A stretch of DNA of 64,000 bases, taken from NCBI GenBank assembly GCA_963514095.1, contig OY741285.1, positions 18,637,722 to 18,701,721 of the forward strand, read 5' to 3'. The translations under genes and the position numbers were made by a program. Positions 31,129 through 40,868 of the stretch are shown one piece after another. Every line of letters begins with the position of its first letter. Position 1 is the first letter of the stretch. The DNA is from Eutrigla gurnardus (Eukaryota > Chordata > Actinopteri > Perciformes > Triglidae). The notes below the pieces were generated by a model that saw only the letters and a list, made by a program, of their open reading frames with translations, did not search any database and had not been told where the DNA came from.

Positions 31129-34100
31129 CAAGTTGTCTTATTACTGTGTCTTCCAAGCATTCCAGTCGCCTTCCAGTGGTGGTGCACAATGAAACTGGGC
31201 GCAACATTATTCTTCCACCGAAGACTGTGTTGGCTGAATTGAGTGTGGTACAGAGCATCATTAAAAACCAGACTGATTCTGCTCAAACTTACCTGTCCAA
31301 TCCCCCAGAATCCCCGCTACCTCCACGCTTTCAGTTTGATTTCGCTGACTCACCTGTATCAGCTGAATGGAAAGAAAGGATAACCAAACTCCTCAACGCT
31401 ATGCCTGAAGTCTTTGCACAGCATGATCTGGATTTTGGGAACACTGATAAAGTAAAACATTATATCAAACTGAATGACCAGACTCCCTTTAAACAGCGGG
31501 CGAGACCCATCCATCCGCATGATGTGGATGCAGTGCGCAAACACCTGCAAGAGCTGGCAGAGGCCGGGATTATCCGAGAGTCCGAATCCCCCTTCTCTTC
31601 ACCGATTGTTGTTATTCGGAAGAAAGATAACTCTGTCCGCCTGTGCATTGACTACAGAAAGCTTAACATACAGACCATCAAAGATGCATACGCCCTTCCA
31701 AACATGGAAGAAGCTTTTTGTGCTCTGGCTGGTTCCAAATGGTTTTCTGTATTGGACCTTAAGTCTGGTTATTATCAAATTGAAATGGAAGAATCGGATA
31801 AAGAAAAAACTGCTTTTGTCTGCCCTTTAGGCTTCTGGGAGTTTAACCGGATGCCCCAAGGCATTACCAACGCCCCTAGCACATTTCAACGCTTAATGGA
31901 GAAGTGTATGGGAGGCTTCAATCTGAAAGAGGTGCTAGTTTTCATAGATGACATCATCATCTTTTCTGACACTCTGGAGGAACATGAATCCCGCCTGCTT
32001 AAAGTGTTGCAGCGTCTGAAGGAATATGGTCTCAAGTTGTCCGTGGAAAAATGTAAATTCTTCCAAACTTCAGTGAGATATCCTGGCCATATTGTATCTG
32101 CTGACGGTGTTGAGACGGATCCTGATAAAATCCAAGCACTGAAGACCTGGCCACAACCCAGAACACTCAAAGAATTGAGATCATTCCTTGGTTTCTCTGG
32201 TTATTATCGGAGGTTTATTAAAGGTTACTCCCAGCTCGTTAAGCCTCTGAACGACCTCACTGCAGGATATCCACCCCTTCACAACCGAGGGAAGAAAACT
32301 GGACAGTCTCCTCAGTACCACAACCCAAAGGAGCCCTTTGGATCTCGATGGACCCCCGCTTGTCAGCAAGCCTTTGAAACTCTCATTGAAACCCTTTCTA
32401 CAGCCCCTGTTCTCGGATTTGCTAATCCTAAACTGCCTTACACCCTCCACACCGATGCTAGCACCACAAGATTGGGTGCTGCATTGTACCAGGAGCAGGA
32501 AGGAAAGCTACGAGCCATTGCTTTCGCGAGCCGAGGATTGACCCGCAGTGAATCAAAGTACCCAGCGCATAAGCTTGAGTTTTTGGCTCTGAAATGGGCA
32601 GTTACGGATAAATTCAGTGATTACTTGTATGGAGCTCAGTTCACAGTGGTCACTGATAGTAACCCCCTCACCTACATTCTGACTACAGCCAAGCTGGATG
32701 CTATAAGCTATCGATGGCTATCTGACCTTGCTACTTTCACTTTCAAGCTGCAGTATCAAGCCGGCAGCCAGAATGTAGATGCCGATGCTTTGTCACGACG
32801 TTCTCATGGTGATCTGCTGAATGACTATTCTTCCCAAAAAGAAAGTGATCGAATCCGCCAGTTTGCCTTACAGCATCTGTCTGAGTCAGAAGTTGAAGCC
32901 ATTTGTGACAAGCATGTTGTTTGTAACACTATGACTGTGGATGAAAGTGGATTTCACAACTCACCCTTCGTTGAATCACTTACATGTCATGCTGAAGCAA
33001 TTCCAAGTGCCCTCCTCGAGGGAGGTGAGGTCGGGTTCCCTGTGATTCCTCATCTAACAGAAAGTGGGTTAAAGGAAAAGCAAAGAGCGGACCCCTGTAT
33101 TCGGGAAGTTGTTCAGCAATTGGAATCAGGAGTGAGTCCATCACCTACCGTTCAAGCGGAACTTCCTGAGCTTCCTCTGTTGCTCCGGGAATGGAATCGC
33201 TTGGTTCTGAAAAATGACATTCTGTACAGATCACGACAACAAGGTTCAAGTACCACTCTTCAATTGGTGTTACCAGCAGAACTGAGAGGCCTGGTGCTAC
33301 AAAGTCTCCATGATGACATGGGACATATGGGAGCGGAGCGTGTGCTTGATCTTGTACGAGCCCGATTTTTTTGGCCCAAAATGGCAGCTACAGTTGAAAA
33401 GAAAATCCAAACCTACAATCGCTGTGTTCGGCGAAAGACCCCTCCCGAGAAAGCAGCTCCATTGGTCAACATACTTACCAGCCGTCCATTAGAGTTGGTG
33501 TGTATGGATTTCTTGTCTCTGGAACCCGATCGCAGCAATACAAAGGACATATTGGTAATAACTGATCATTTCACCAAGTATGCTGTGGCTATTCCGACTC
33601 CCAATCAAAAGGCTCGCACTGTTGCCAAAGCATTATGGGAAAGTTTTATCATCCATTATGGCTTCCCAGAACGCCTTCACAGTGACCAAGGCCCGGATTT
33701 CGAATCCAAAACCATCAAAGAACTCTGTCAACTCGCTGGCATAAGGAAAGTCCGAACCACTCCATACCATCCAAGAGGAAATCCTGTGGAACGTTTTAAT
33801 CGAACACTGCTCCAGATGCTGGGAACCTTAAGTCACAAAGACAAAAGTCATTGGAAGGACTTTGTTAAGCCTTTAGTACATGCTTATAACTGTACCAAGA
33901 ATGACACTACTGGTTTTAGCCCCTACGAGCTCATGTTTGGTCGACAGCCTCGTCTGCCAATAGATTTGGCTTTTGGTCTTCCCTCTGCTGCTTCACAGCC
34001 CTCACATTCTCAGTATGTTAAAGATCTCAAGAGCCATCTGGAGGAGAGTTACAAACTTGCCAGTGGAAATTCTGCTAAGAGCGCAGGCCGGAACAAGGCA

Positions 34101-34265
34101 CGTTTTGACCAACGGATCACGGAATCTACACTCAATGTGGATGACCGGGTGCTTGTCAGAAATGTTCGGCTGCGAGGAAAGCACAAGTTGGCGGATAAGT
34201 GGGAGTCACACATATGTTGTTGTAAAACGGGCAGGAGAACTTCCAGTGTATACTGTAAAACCTGA
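31113..34265 (+). CDS. pol: Pol: reverse transcriptase, RNase H, integrase (frame-broken at both ends)
   Basis: The open frame is about 1050 codons; numbering is from the frame start at 31113. RT has RKKDNSVRLCIDYRKLN and FIDDIIIFS (catalytic F277-D280). RNase H has LHTDASTTRLGAALYQ and VTDSNPLTYIL. The integrase zinc region has HDDMGH, but the first cysteine of the expected CxxC is tyrosine (YNRCVRRK). The DDE core residues are D799, D858 and E893. Its start overlaps the protease frame by 16 bases in a different phase. Near 34200 another shift moves the C-terminal tail to the frame ending at 35220. The protein would copy element RNA and insert the DNA; this copy looks disabled. Confidence 0.88.
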   Translation: MCCLVTSCLITVSSKHSSRLPVVVHNETGRNIILPPKTVLAELSVVQSIIKNQTDSAQTYLSNPPESPLPPRFQFDFADSPVSAEWKERITKLLNAMPEVFAQHDLDFGNTDKVKHYIKLNDQTPFKQRARPIHPHDVDAVRKHLQELAEAGIIRESESPFSSPIVVIRKKDNSVRLCIDYRKLNIQTIKDAYALPNMEEAFCALAGSKWFSVLDLKSGYYQIEMEESDKEKTAFVCPLGFWEFNRMPQGITNAPSTFQRLMEKCMGGFNLKEVLVFIDDIIIFSDTLEEHESRLLKVLQRLKEYGLKLSVEKCKFFQTSVRYPGHIVSADGVETDPDKIQALKTWPQPRTLKELRSFLGFSGYYRRFIKGYSQLVKPLNDLTAGYPPLHNRGKKTGQSPQYHNPKEPFGSRWTPACQQAFETLIETLSTAPVLGFANPKLPYTLHTDASTTRLGAALYQEQEGKLRAIAFASRGLTRSESKYPAHKLEFLALKWAVTDKFSDYLYGAQFTVVTDSNPLTYILTTAKLDAISYRWLSDLATFTFKLQYQAGSQNVDADALSRRSHGDLLNDYSSQKESDRIRQFALQHLSESEVEAICDKHVVCNTMTVDESGFHNSPFVESLTCHAEAIPSALLEGGEVGFPVIPHLTESGLKEKQRADPCIREVVQQLESGVSPSPTVQAELPELPLLLREWNRLVLKNDILYRSRQQGSSTTLQLVLPAELRGLVLQSLHDDMGHMGAERVLDLVRARFFWPKMAATVEKKIQTYNRCVRRKTPPEKAAPLVNILTSRPLELVCMDFLSLEPDRSNTKDILVITDHFTKYAVAIPTPNQKARTVAKALWESFIIHYGFPERLHSDQGPDFESKTIKELCQLAGIRKVRTTPYHPRGNPVERFNRTLLQMLGTLSHKDKSHWKDFVKPLVHAYNCTKNDTTGFSPYELMFGRQPRLPIDLAFGLPSAASQPSHSQYVKDLKSHLEESYKLASGNSAKSAGRNKARFDQRITESTLNVDDRVLVRNVRLRGKHKLADKWESHICCCKTGRRTSSVYCKT

Positions 34266-35220
34266 ACACCGAGATGGACCTTTACGCACAGTACACAGAG
34301 ACCTGCTGCTTCCATGTGGGTTTTTGCCTAGCTGTGACCCTGAACTTCCTGGCACTGTCAATCTGCCTCGACGGCCACAAACCCGTAGCCAGTCAAGTCC
34401 CAGCAGTGACACACAGGTACAAGAGGATGTTAATTCTGATTCTGACTATGATATTCCTATTCCCCGAAAGCCGCAGAACACTCCATCTGCATTCATTAAA
34501 GTGTACGAGAAGAATCCAGTTCAGCAGTCTACGTGTGCAGATCCTCCAGCTCATGCAGTGACTTCCTCTCCCTTGCCACTCTCTGTTCATCCCTCTGAGA
34601 GTGATACAAGGGACATGGTTGTCCCAGCTGTAGCGACCTCAGCTGACATCCCCGATGAGGTTGATTCTGGAGCTGGTGCTGAATCTGAACCTGCTTCATT
34701 CTCACACGCTAATTTCAATCCTGATACTGCTTCACCTGGACAAGACAATGCTCTTAATATGGAACCTGGTTCTAACAAAGACAACTCACCTGAGCCTAAC
34801 ACTGTTCGTGATGTATCACCTGAAAGCAACTTGCCTGATATGCATGCTGTTGACCAGGATGTAAGCTCAGATGTGTTAACTGAAAGTAATCAACGTGATG
34901 ATGTTCAAGAACCTCAGCCGGAAAGCAATCCGTTGCCCCCTGACCCACCTGTCAGATATCCCACGAGACAGAGGAAACCACCAGAGTGGTTCCAATACAC
35001 CACCCTGGGAAATCCACTTGTTTCAGTAATCCAGTCATTGTTTCAAGGCCTAAGCAATGCTGTTACCAGCTCTCTAGTGGATCCCAGTTCAGAGGTGGTG
35101 ATGTCCTCTGTGCCGATGTGGGCTGGCTTGGAGGCTCCTGTAACTTCTCAGCCACAGGGAGGATGCAGCGGGACGTGCAATCCTTCAAGAGGGGAGGATG
35201 TAACGCCAGTGAAAAGTTAA
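34190..35220 (+). pseudogene. displaced C-terminal tail of Pol
   Basis: After the frame break the sequence resumes with VKRAGELPVYTVKPE and GPLRTVHRDLLLPCGFLP, typical of the integrase end in this kind of fish Gypsy element. About 270 residues rich in Ser, Pro, Asp and Glu follow, then YPTRQRKPPEWFQYTTLG. No chromodomain is seen. The frame stops at TAA 35218-35220, which lies 20 bases inside the 3' LTR. The tail looks disordered and its role is unknown. Confidence 0.75.
35187..35198 (+). promoter_or_regulatory. polypurine tract
   Basis: AAGAGGGGAGGA directly precedes the TG of the 3' LTR, as required to prime plus-strand DNA synthesis. Confidence 0.9.
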
Positions 35221-35771
35221 CTCCTGACAAGTCATGGTTGGCCCACCAGCACAGGAGCTGGTCAGGCCAGCTGAGCCAATCAGCCCGCTCTACGTCACTC
35301 AGGGGCCGTCTCTTTCCCCCAGGTGACGGAAGAAAACATACCTGGCTCACAGAGCACGCCGGCAGGCAGCCGTCCACTACTCGCGGCACGTTGCTATTCA
35401 CACATCCACAACTACAGAGAGATATACGAGCACGGGAGGACTGAAGCAGACAGTCGGAGCTTTACTGCAACAGCGGGAAGTCAGTGACTGAAGAGGAAGC
35501 CGGACAAACTCATATGTCACGTTCCAACTGAAGAAGAAGCTGGTGAGTGCAACTCATTCATGAAGAATGCTAATGCTAGCGGGACGCCGCTAACGCTACC
35601 TAGCATTGCTAACACGGCTAACATCACTAGCTCTGAAGCTCTGATGCTAATTGATAATGCCCCCGTCATTTAACAGTTACCTGCCTGTTTGGATGATGTG
35701 ATGCTGTGCTGCTGCTGCTGAAGAGGATGTGTGCTGGATTTGGACTTAACACTGGTCAGGCTTTTTAATCC

Positions 35772-35811
<40 letters not shown>

Positions 35812-36439
35812 GAGGAAGATAAAGACGAAGACAACACGGATGGCGAGCTACCCAGAAGAGTGAAGACGAATGAGCAGCTAAGACACACACAGGCCGCAAG
35901 CCTGGCTGATCACCAGGTGGTGTGGTAGCACTAGCTTTAGCCTGTTCCAGTTATTTATTGGTTAACAGTAATTATTTCTGCAATACTACTATACTTGAAT
36001 CATGGTTTAAAGTCTTTATAAACCACTGCGTACATTTCTGCCTATGGTATTGGGAAATGCTGTGTGTACCTGAATGATTGTGTGTTGAAGAGTTGATTAA
36101 CCTCAGCTACGTTAAAACTGCCTGGAGTACAATATCCATTTTTGATAGCACTTTATGAGTTATCACCTTGAACCTTTGTATATAGTTTTCTCTTTCAAAG
36201 GCCTTTATTTTGGTTAATTATTTTGGGTATCAAGTATTATTACTGCACTTTAACGTTTCTGTATATATATATTTTTGTCAATACACTTTACTCTCTTTGC
36301 AACTCAGTCGTTGTGTGCGTAGTTAATTCTCCATAGCTCCTGAGTCGAACCTCCTTTACATACTAGTCCACATACACTTACCTTTTGGTATTTTCTTCTA
36401 CCTATAAATACTAATCTGGTTCGTACCTTAAGTGTTACA
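35199..36439 (+). repeat. 3' LTR of the Gypsy element
   Basis: It is 1241 bp, the same length as the 5' LTR. I could see one substitution (C/T at 27715 versus 35517), a CTG run 12 bases shorter and a GAT run 12 bases longer, so the two length changes cancel out. It is followed by TTGG. Confidence 0.92.
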
Positions 36440-36561
36440 TTGGGCAGATAATGATTTTAACACACTAACGCTAGCTTTAGCAAATGTCAGGTCTCTGGCA
36501 GGAAAAACATTTTTAATCAATGATTTTATTACCAAGCACAATCTTGAGTGTTTGTTCTTAA
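36440..36561 (+). pseudogene. L2-like LINE piece: start of endonuclease
   Basis: 'ctagctttagcaaatgtcag' and 'ttaatcaatgattttattac' parallel the LINE at 63316-63370 (NVRSLNNKSFLVNDFIT). The first bases continue the LINE from before the Gypsy element. The TTAA at 36558-36561 is the insertion site of the next element, after which the LINE resumes at 40551. Confidence 0.75.
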
Positions 36562-36896
36562 AGTCGCAGTCGACAACATTTGTTTGATCATATTCACTGA
36601 AGCCGACACTATGCTCCGATAGAACAATATAAATCATCCGTTTTCCCCCCCCAAAAAATGCGCCTCTACGTGCACGTAGAGCCTGTTCAATATCACAAGC
36701 ACACGCCTCAAGCTAGGCATACGCTAAATGACGTTAGCAGTTGCTCTCTATGAGTAAGTTAGCCAGCCTACCTCTGTGTAGCGTGTACTCCATGCCGTTT
36801 ATCGATGAGAGAAGACACTGCACGTACACAGAATCTGGTGCACGCGCACTGACGAGGACTCCATGGGAGGGAGTGGAGGAGCTCGGTGGTAGAGGG

Positions 36897-37384
36897 TGTA
36901 GAAGAAAATGTTTTACCTTACATTTCTTATTTGTTCTTCATATAATGTTCCTTTCTCTCGGGAACATCAAATGTCCTGCTGAGCTGTTTCTATTGAATTT
37001 AACCCTTGCAGTCTTAATGAAAAGACTCTTTGATCTTTCCCTCTTCTTGAACTGTCGCCGTAACATTTGTCTTTCATACATTGATCAAGGCCCGATGAGT
37101 GACCCCTGTAGTGACATCGTCTAGCTCTCCCGAGAACAGTCACACCTTGTAGATATCAACAGATGTCTCTTCCTCTGCAGAGAGACATGTGTTGATTCAA
37201 TGCAAATCCACTCATGACACCTTCCCTTTTGTTCTCTCGAATGTTCTGTATAAATCCAACTCGGCCAGGCCATTCAACAGACTGGATCTTCATGGATACA
37301 CTGTGAACTTCTTTTCTCCACTGTCAGTGATTAAACCTAATTTGAACCAGCTACAGAATTGGACCTGAAGAGTTTTCTTCTACA
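36897..37384 (+). repeat. 5' LTR of the env-bearing element
   Basis: It starts TG and ends CA with matching inverted termini TGTAGAAGAAAA/TTTTCTTCTACA. ATATGGCGTTGTCGGCAAC follows. TGGCGTTGTCGGCA differs by one base from the end of the tRNA-Ser(AGA) complement as I recall it, so a tRNA-Ser primer site is possible. Confidence 0.85.
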
Positions 37385-37629
37385 ATATGGCGTTGTCGGC
37401 AACTCGCTAACCCTGGGCTAGAGGACGTCTGGACTGGAGGGAGTGATTTTGAATATTAGCAATCGGCGCCAAATTCAAAGGGTAAAGGAAGCCTCTTGTA
37501 AAATTCTTTTGCTGATATTCACAATGCCCTGTCTCAGGTCCGGATCTTCCATAGACCCAGGTAACGCGATTTAAATTTTCAAATAGCAGCGGTTGACTGC
37601 AGGCGGTTCTGGTGAGTTTTAAGCAAAAA

Positions 37630-38285
37630 GGCCTTTTGTAGTATAATGACGGATTACATGGTGCGATTCTCTATGAAGTGACCTTATGGGTTTGAATTTT
37701 TCTCTGTGTAACGGTTTATTATATGAGGTGGATAATATTGTATTGGAGTAACCAGGCTACCATACAGATTATCGTGATTCCTATTGGTAGTATATGAACA
37801 ATTTGCATGGTGGAATTCTCCGTGACCTTATGGGTCTGAGTGTTTCTCCATGTAACGGATTCTTATATGAGGTGGATATTATTAGTGGAGTGAATCAGTC
37901 TGACACTAGAGTATCATAATTCCTATTGTAGTATGAGAACGCTTTGCATAGAGAAATTCTCCGTGACCTTGTGAGTCTGAGAGTTTCTCTGTGTAACGGA
38001 TTATTATATGAGGTGGATATTAGTGTATGGAGTAACCAGTCTACCGTACAGAGTATCATAATTCCTAATGTAGTATGAGAACACTTCGCATTATGGAATT
38101 CTCCGTGACCTTGTGAGTCTGAGAGTTTCTCTATGTAACGGTTTCTTATATGAGGTGGATATTAGTGTATTGGAGTAACCAGTCTACCGTACAGAGTATC
38201 ATAATTCCTATTGTAGTATGACGATTTGCATGGTGAAACTCTCTGTAATCTTATGGATTTCAGTGTTTCTCTTTGTAAAATATTG
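37630..38285 (+). repeat. tandem array of about 141-bp units in the leader
   Basis: About 4.5 units repeat, with equivalent points at 37681, 37825, 37966, 38108 and 38248 (spacings 144, 141, 142, 140). Each unit carries 'tatatgaggtggatatta', a 'tgtaacggntt' block and 'ctccgtgacctt'. The array lies where a packaging signal and gag start would normally be. The units contain no long ORF. Confidence 0.85.
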
Positions 38286-39295
38286 TTATATTGAATGAAT
38301 GAGGTGTGTATAACCGGTTTGACAGTTGTATGAGCTCATTGTAACGTCTTGTTTGTCAATGTTGTGTATTTGAGTTTTGATGTGATTTAAGGCCCGCTGC
38401 GGCCATAAAAAAAGTTGTTTTCTTACTGTGAGAAGTGATTGCTAGAATTGAGTAGTTGTTCAGGAGGTTACAATTGAACACAACATTCCAGCTCTAATTC
38501 CTTATCCGTTAGTTAATAACCTTTTGTTCACTGTGATTCACAACTGCTGTTTTGCGATAAACCACGTGGCTAAGAGCACTTTATTTTCGTGTAAATACAA
38601 ATTTTTCTTCACTGTGTAATATCACTTCTTTAGCTAGTTGGGTTGTGTGTCTGTTTTAATTAATTTTCCCCAACCTACTTTAGTTTTCTTTTCAAATACG
38701 TTATATTCTATTTTTTTTATTTCTTGTTACTCAAGACTGTTAGTAACTTGCCCTTTATCCCTTCTCTAACTAGTTGGTTTGTCTCTCTGTTTTAATTAGT
38801 TTCTCCCACCCTGCCCTTTGTTATTTACTCTTTTGTTCTTTACCATAGTTTAATTATTGGTTCTTTTAGTATTCTGGCTTCTCTTTAGCCTGTTGATTCG
38901 TTTATTTTTTTTAATTCACTTCACCCTACCTACCATCTATTCTTTTAGTATTTTTGTAAACATTTCATTTTTTCAATTTTATGATTTCTTAGTTCTCATA
39001 ACTAATACTGTACCTTACTCTTCTAGTATTATCATTTCGTTTGAGCCGGTTGTTTCTGTATCAATTAATTTGCCCCCTTTTATTTTTTCTGTCAAAATAT
39101 TGTTCTCAATATTTAGTACTATTATTATTTTCTCGTTAATCATTTTATAATATTTTTTTGTTTCAATTGTAATTTTATTTTCACTGTATTTCATTTTTAT
39201 CTTTATTTTATTTTATTTATTTTTTTTCGCCTGGTTTTTGCCTGGAATGCTCTATACAAATCTGGCACCCTATTGAACGGAGTTAAACTGAGAGA
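38286..39295 (+). other. T-rich internal sequence of the LTR element
   Basis: Strongly T-rich on the plus strand (38600-39230), with loosely repeated pieces such as 'ctgttttaattaattt' and 'ctgttttaattagttt'. The hydrophobic ORF at 38857-39150 is a product of this composition and probably not a gene. Confidence 0.5.
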
Positions 39296-39435
39296 GTGTT
39301 CAGAGACACCAGGATGAACGCATTCACAGTAGCGTTCATCAGGCAGAAATACAGTACGTTCAGTCACGTTCTTCCCAAAATATGAACGAGTTCAACAACT
39401 ATCGTTCAATGAACAGGTTCAGGCACAACACTGTT
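39296..39435. repeat. GAACG-type repeat fragment inside the LTR element
   Basis: Contains 'gaacgagttcaa' and ends 'ggttcaggcacaacactg', a diverged relative of 19985-20163. It interrupts the interior of the LTR element. Confidence 0.5.
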
Positions 39436-39457
39436 TAGCAGTATTGCTTCTGTAACT

Positions 39458-39666
39458 AGAATCTGGTGCACGCGCACTGACGAGGACTCCATGGGAGGGA
39501 GTGGAGGAGCTCGGTGGTAGAGGGTGTAGAAGAAAATGTTTTACCTTACATTTCTTATTTGTTCTTCATATAATGTTCCTTTCTCTCGGGAACATCAAAT
39601 GTCCTGCTGAGCTGTTTCTATTGAATTTAACCCTTGCAGTCTTAATGAAAATACTCTTTAATCTTT
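39458..39666 (+). repeat. 209-bp copy of the 5' flank plus LTR start
   Basis: It matches 36830-37038 with about two visible mismatches near its right end. The copied piece includes 67 bp of DNA outside the 5' LTR, which belongs to the piggyBac-like element, and the first 140 bp of the LTR. The env frame follows immediately. Confidence 0.85.
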
Positions 39667-39964
39667 GACCAGCGATATTAGTAGCCCTTTTGAATGGTTG
39701 GAAACACTCATTGGTCGTTGGGGTACAAATATAGTTCAATATGTTTTTGTTGGTTTAATCTGTTTTATACTTTTTGTTGTTATTTTTTCTTGTATCAGAG
39801 CAATGTGTAAAATTATTACAGCTAAGGTGACTACTAAAATGATGATTCAACAAACTACTCACGACGTACCTAAAGAATTATTTCCTGATGTTTTCGATGA
39901 ATTGTGTAGAATTTTCTTACTTCACTTGATTACATTTTCTTGTGTATTTACTGTTGTCCTATAG
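39665..39964 (+). pseudogene. retroviral-type Env C-terminus (transmembrane anchor and tail)
   Basis: The 99-codon frame begins SPFEWLETLIGRWGTNIVQY, a pre-anchor region like that of retroviral transmembrane subunits. A hydrophobic segment of about 20 residues and a cytoplasmic tail with KIITAKVTTKMM follow. The surface subunit, fusion peptide and most of the ectodomain are absent, so this is a remnant without entry function. A purine-rich 'aaaatggggaa' at 39968-39978 just before the 3' LTR is a probable polypurine tract. The exact retroviral group cannot be told from this piece. Confidence 0.65.
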
Positions 39965-39979
39965 GACAAAATGGGGAAT

Positions 39980-40467
39980 TGTAGAAGAAAATGGTTTACC
40001 TTACATTTCTTATTTGTTCTTCATATAATGTTCCTTTCTCTCGGGAACATCAAATGTCCTGCTGAGCTGTTTCTATTGAATTTAACCCTTGCAGTCTTAA
40101 TGAAAAGACTCTTTGATCTTTCCCTCTTCTTGAACTGTCGCCGTAACATTTGTCTTTCATACATTGATCAAGGCCCGATGAGTGACCCCTGTAGTGACAT
40201 CGTCTAGCTCTCCCGAGAACAGTCACACCTTGTAGATATCAACAGATGTCTCTTCCTCTGCAGAGAGACATGTGTTGATTCAATGCAAATCCACTCATGA
40301 CACCTTCCCTTTTGTTCTCTCGAATGTTCTGTATAAATCCAACTCGGCCAGGCCATTCAACAGACTGGATCTTCATGGATACACTGTGAATTTCTTTTCT
40401 CCACTGTCAGTGATTAAACCTCATTTGAACCAGCTACAGAATTGGACCTGAAGAGTTTTCTTCTACA
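39980..40467 (+). repeat. 3' LTR of the env-bearing element
   Basis: It is 488 bp and collinear with the 5' LTR. Differences that I could see include T/G near the start and C/T and A/C near the end. AGGG follows. Confidence 0.88.
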
Positions 40468-40868
40468 AGGGGGAGGGGCCTGAGTGTTGGAAACATTCCA
40501 AATTTGACTGAGTCAACTCCATCTGCCAGACTTGCCGACTGCAGCTTTAACTGAAACTTGGTTAGATCAAAATAACAGTGCTGCTGTTCTTATTAAATCA
40601 GCTCCTCCCAACTTCAGTTTTATGAGTGAAGCTAGAGTTTAGTTTAGTTTAGTTTATTTGACAATCCGTTGAAATACATGTTGGTACAAATCATGCATTA
40701 AAACAGTGTCAAGGATAGCACAAAAAGTCAGACTTATTTCCATTGATGTCCTTGATCTTAACGTACATATAAAACAATTAAAACACATAGCACACTCATA
40801 AAACTACATGACACATTACTCAAACTCAACAAACACTCCCACCCTTACCTACCCACCCACCAGCCCAC

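Larger units (their letters stand above)
27393..36439 (+). mobile_element. Ty3/Gypsy LTR retrotransposon with PNMA-like Gag, 9.05 kb
   Basis: A complete element with two 1241-bp LTRs, a tRNA-Arg-type primer site, gag, protease, reverse transcriptase, RNase H, integrase, a long C-terminal tail, a polypurine tract and TTGG duplicated on both sides (27389-27392 and 36440-36443). The order PR-RT-RH-IN is that of Ty3/Gypsy. The LTRs differ by only one substitution that I could see plus repeat-length changes, so insertion was recent. Yet pol carries two frame breaks (near 31115-31128 and 34200). It is inserted in an L2-like LINE. Confidence 0.92.
36897..40467 (+). mobile_element. env-bearing LTR element (ERV-like), gag and pol absent
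   Basis: Two 488-bp LTRs (36897-37384 and 39980-40467) begin TGTAGAAGAAAA and end TTTTCTTCTACA. I see three differences between them. AGGG is duplicated outside (36893-36896 and 40468-40471). The 2.6-kb interior contains a leader with a 141-bp tandem array, a T-rich stretch, a GAACG-type repeat fragment, a 209-bp copy of the 5' flank-LTR junction and an env C-terminal frame. No gag, protease or polymerase sequence is visible, so mobility must have come from another element. Confidence 0.8.
36562..40546. mobile_element. piggyBac-like non-autonomous element (TTAA site) carrying an LTR element
   Basis: TTAA flanks it at 36558-36561 and 40547-40550. The ends AGTCGCAGTCGACAA and, in reverse, AGCTGCAGTCGGCAA are imperfect inverted repeats. 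The first 150 bp match the reverse complement of the right end of the 534-bp element at 58759-59292, which also sits between TTAA sites ('ctatgctccgatagaacaa' in both). No transposase is present. The LTR element at 36897-40467 was inserted later and accounts for most of its length. Confidence 0.75.

Noticed and set aside
36741..37124. ORF of 127 aa shared with 39971-40207
   Set aside because: The shared part lies in both LTRs of the env-bearing element and has no domain; it is repeat-derived.
37630..38285. CRISPR-like repeat array
   Set aside because: The units are contiguous 141-bp tandem repeats without spacers, in a vertebrate retroelement.
38857..39150. Hydrophobic 97-aa ORF resembling a membrane protein
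   Set aside because: The region is T-rich, which yields Phe, Leu and Ile codons by composition alone.
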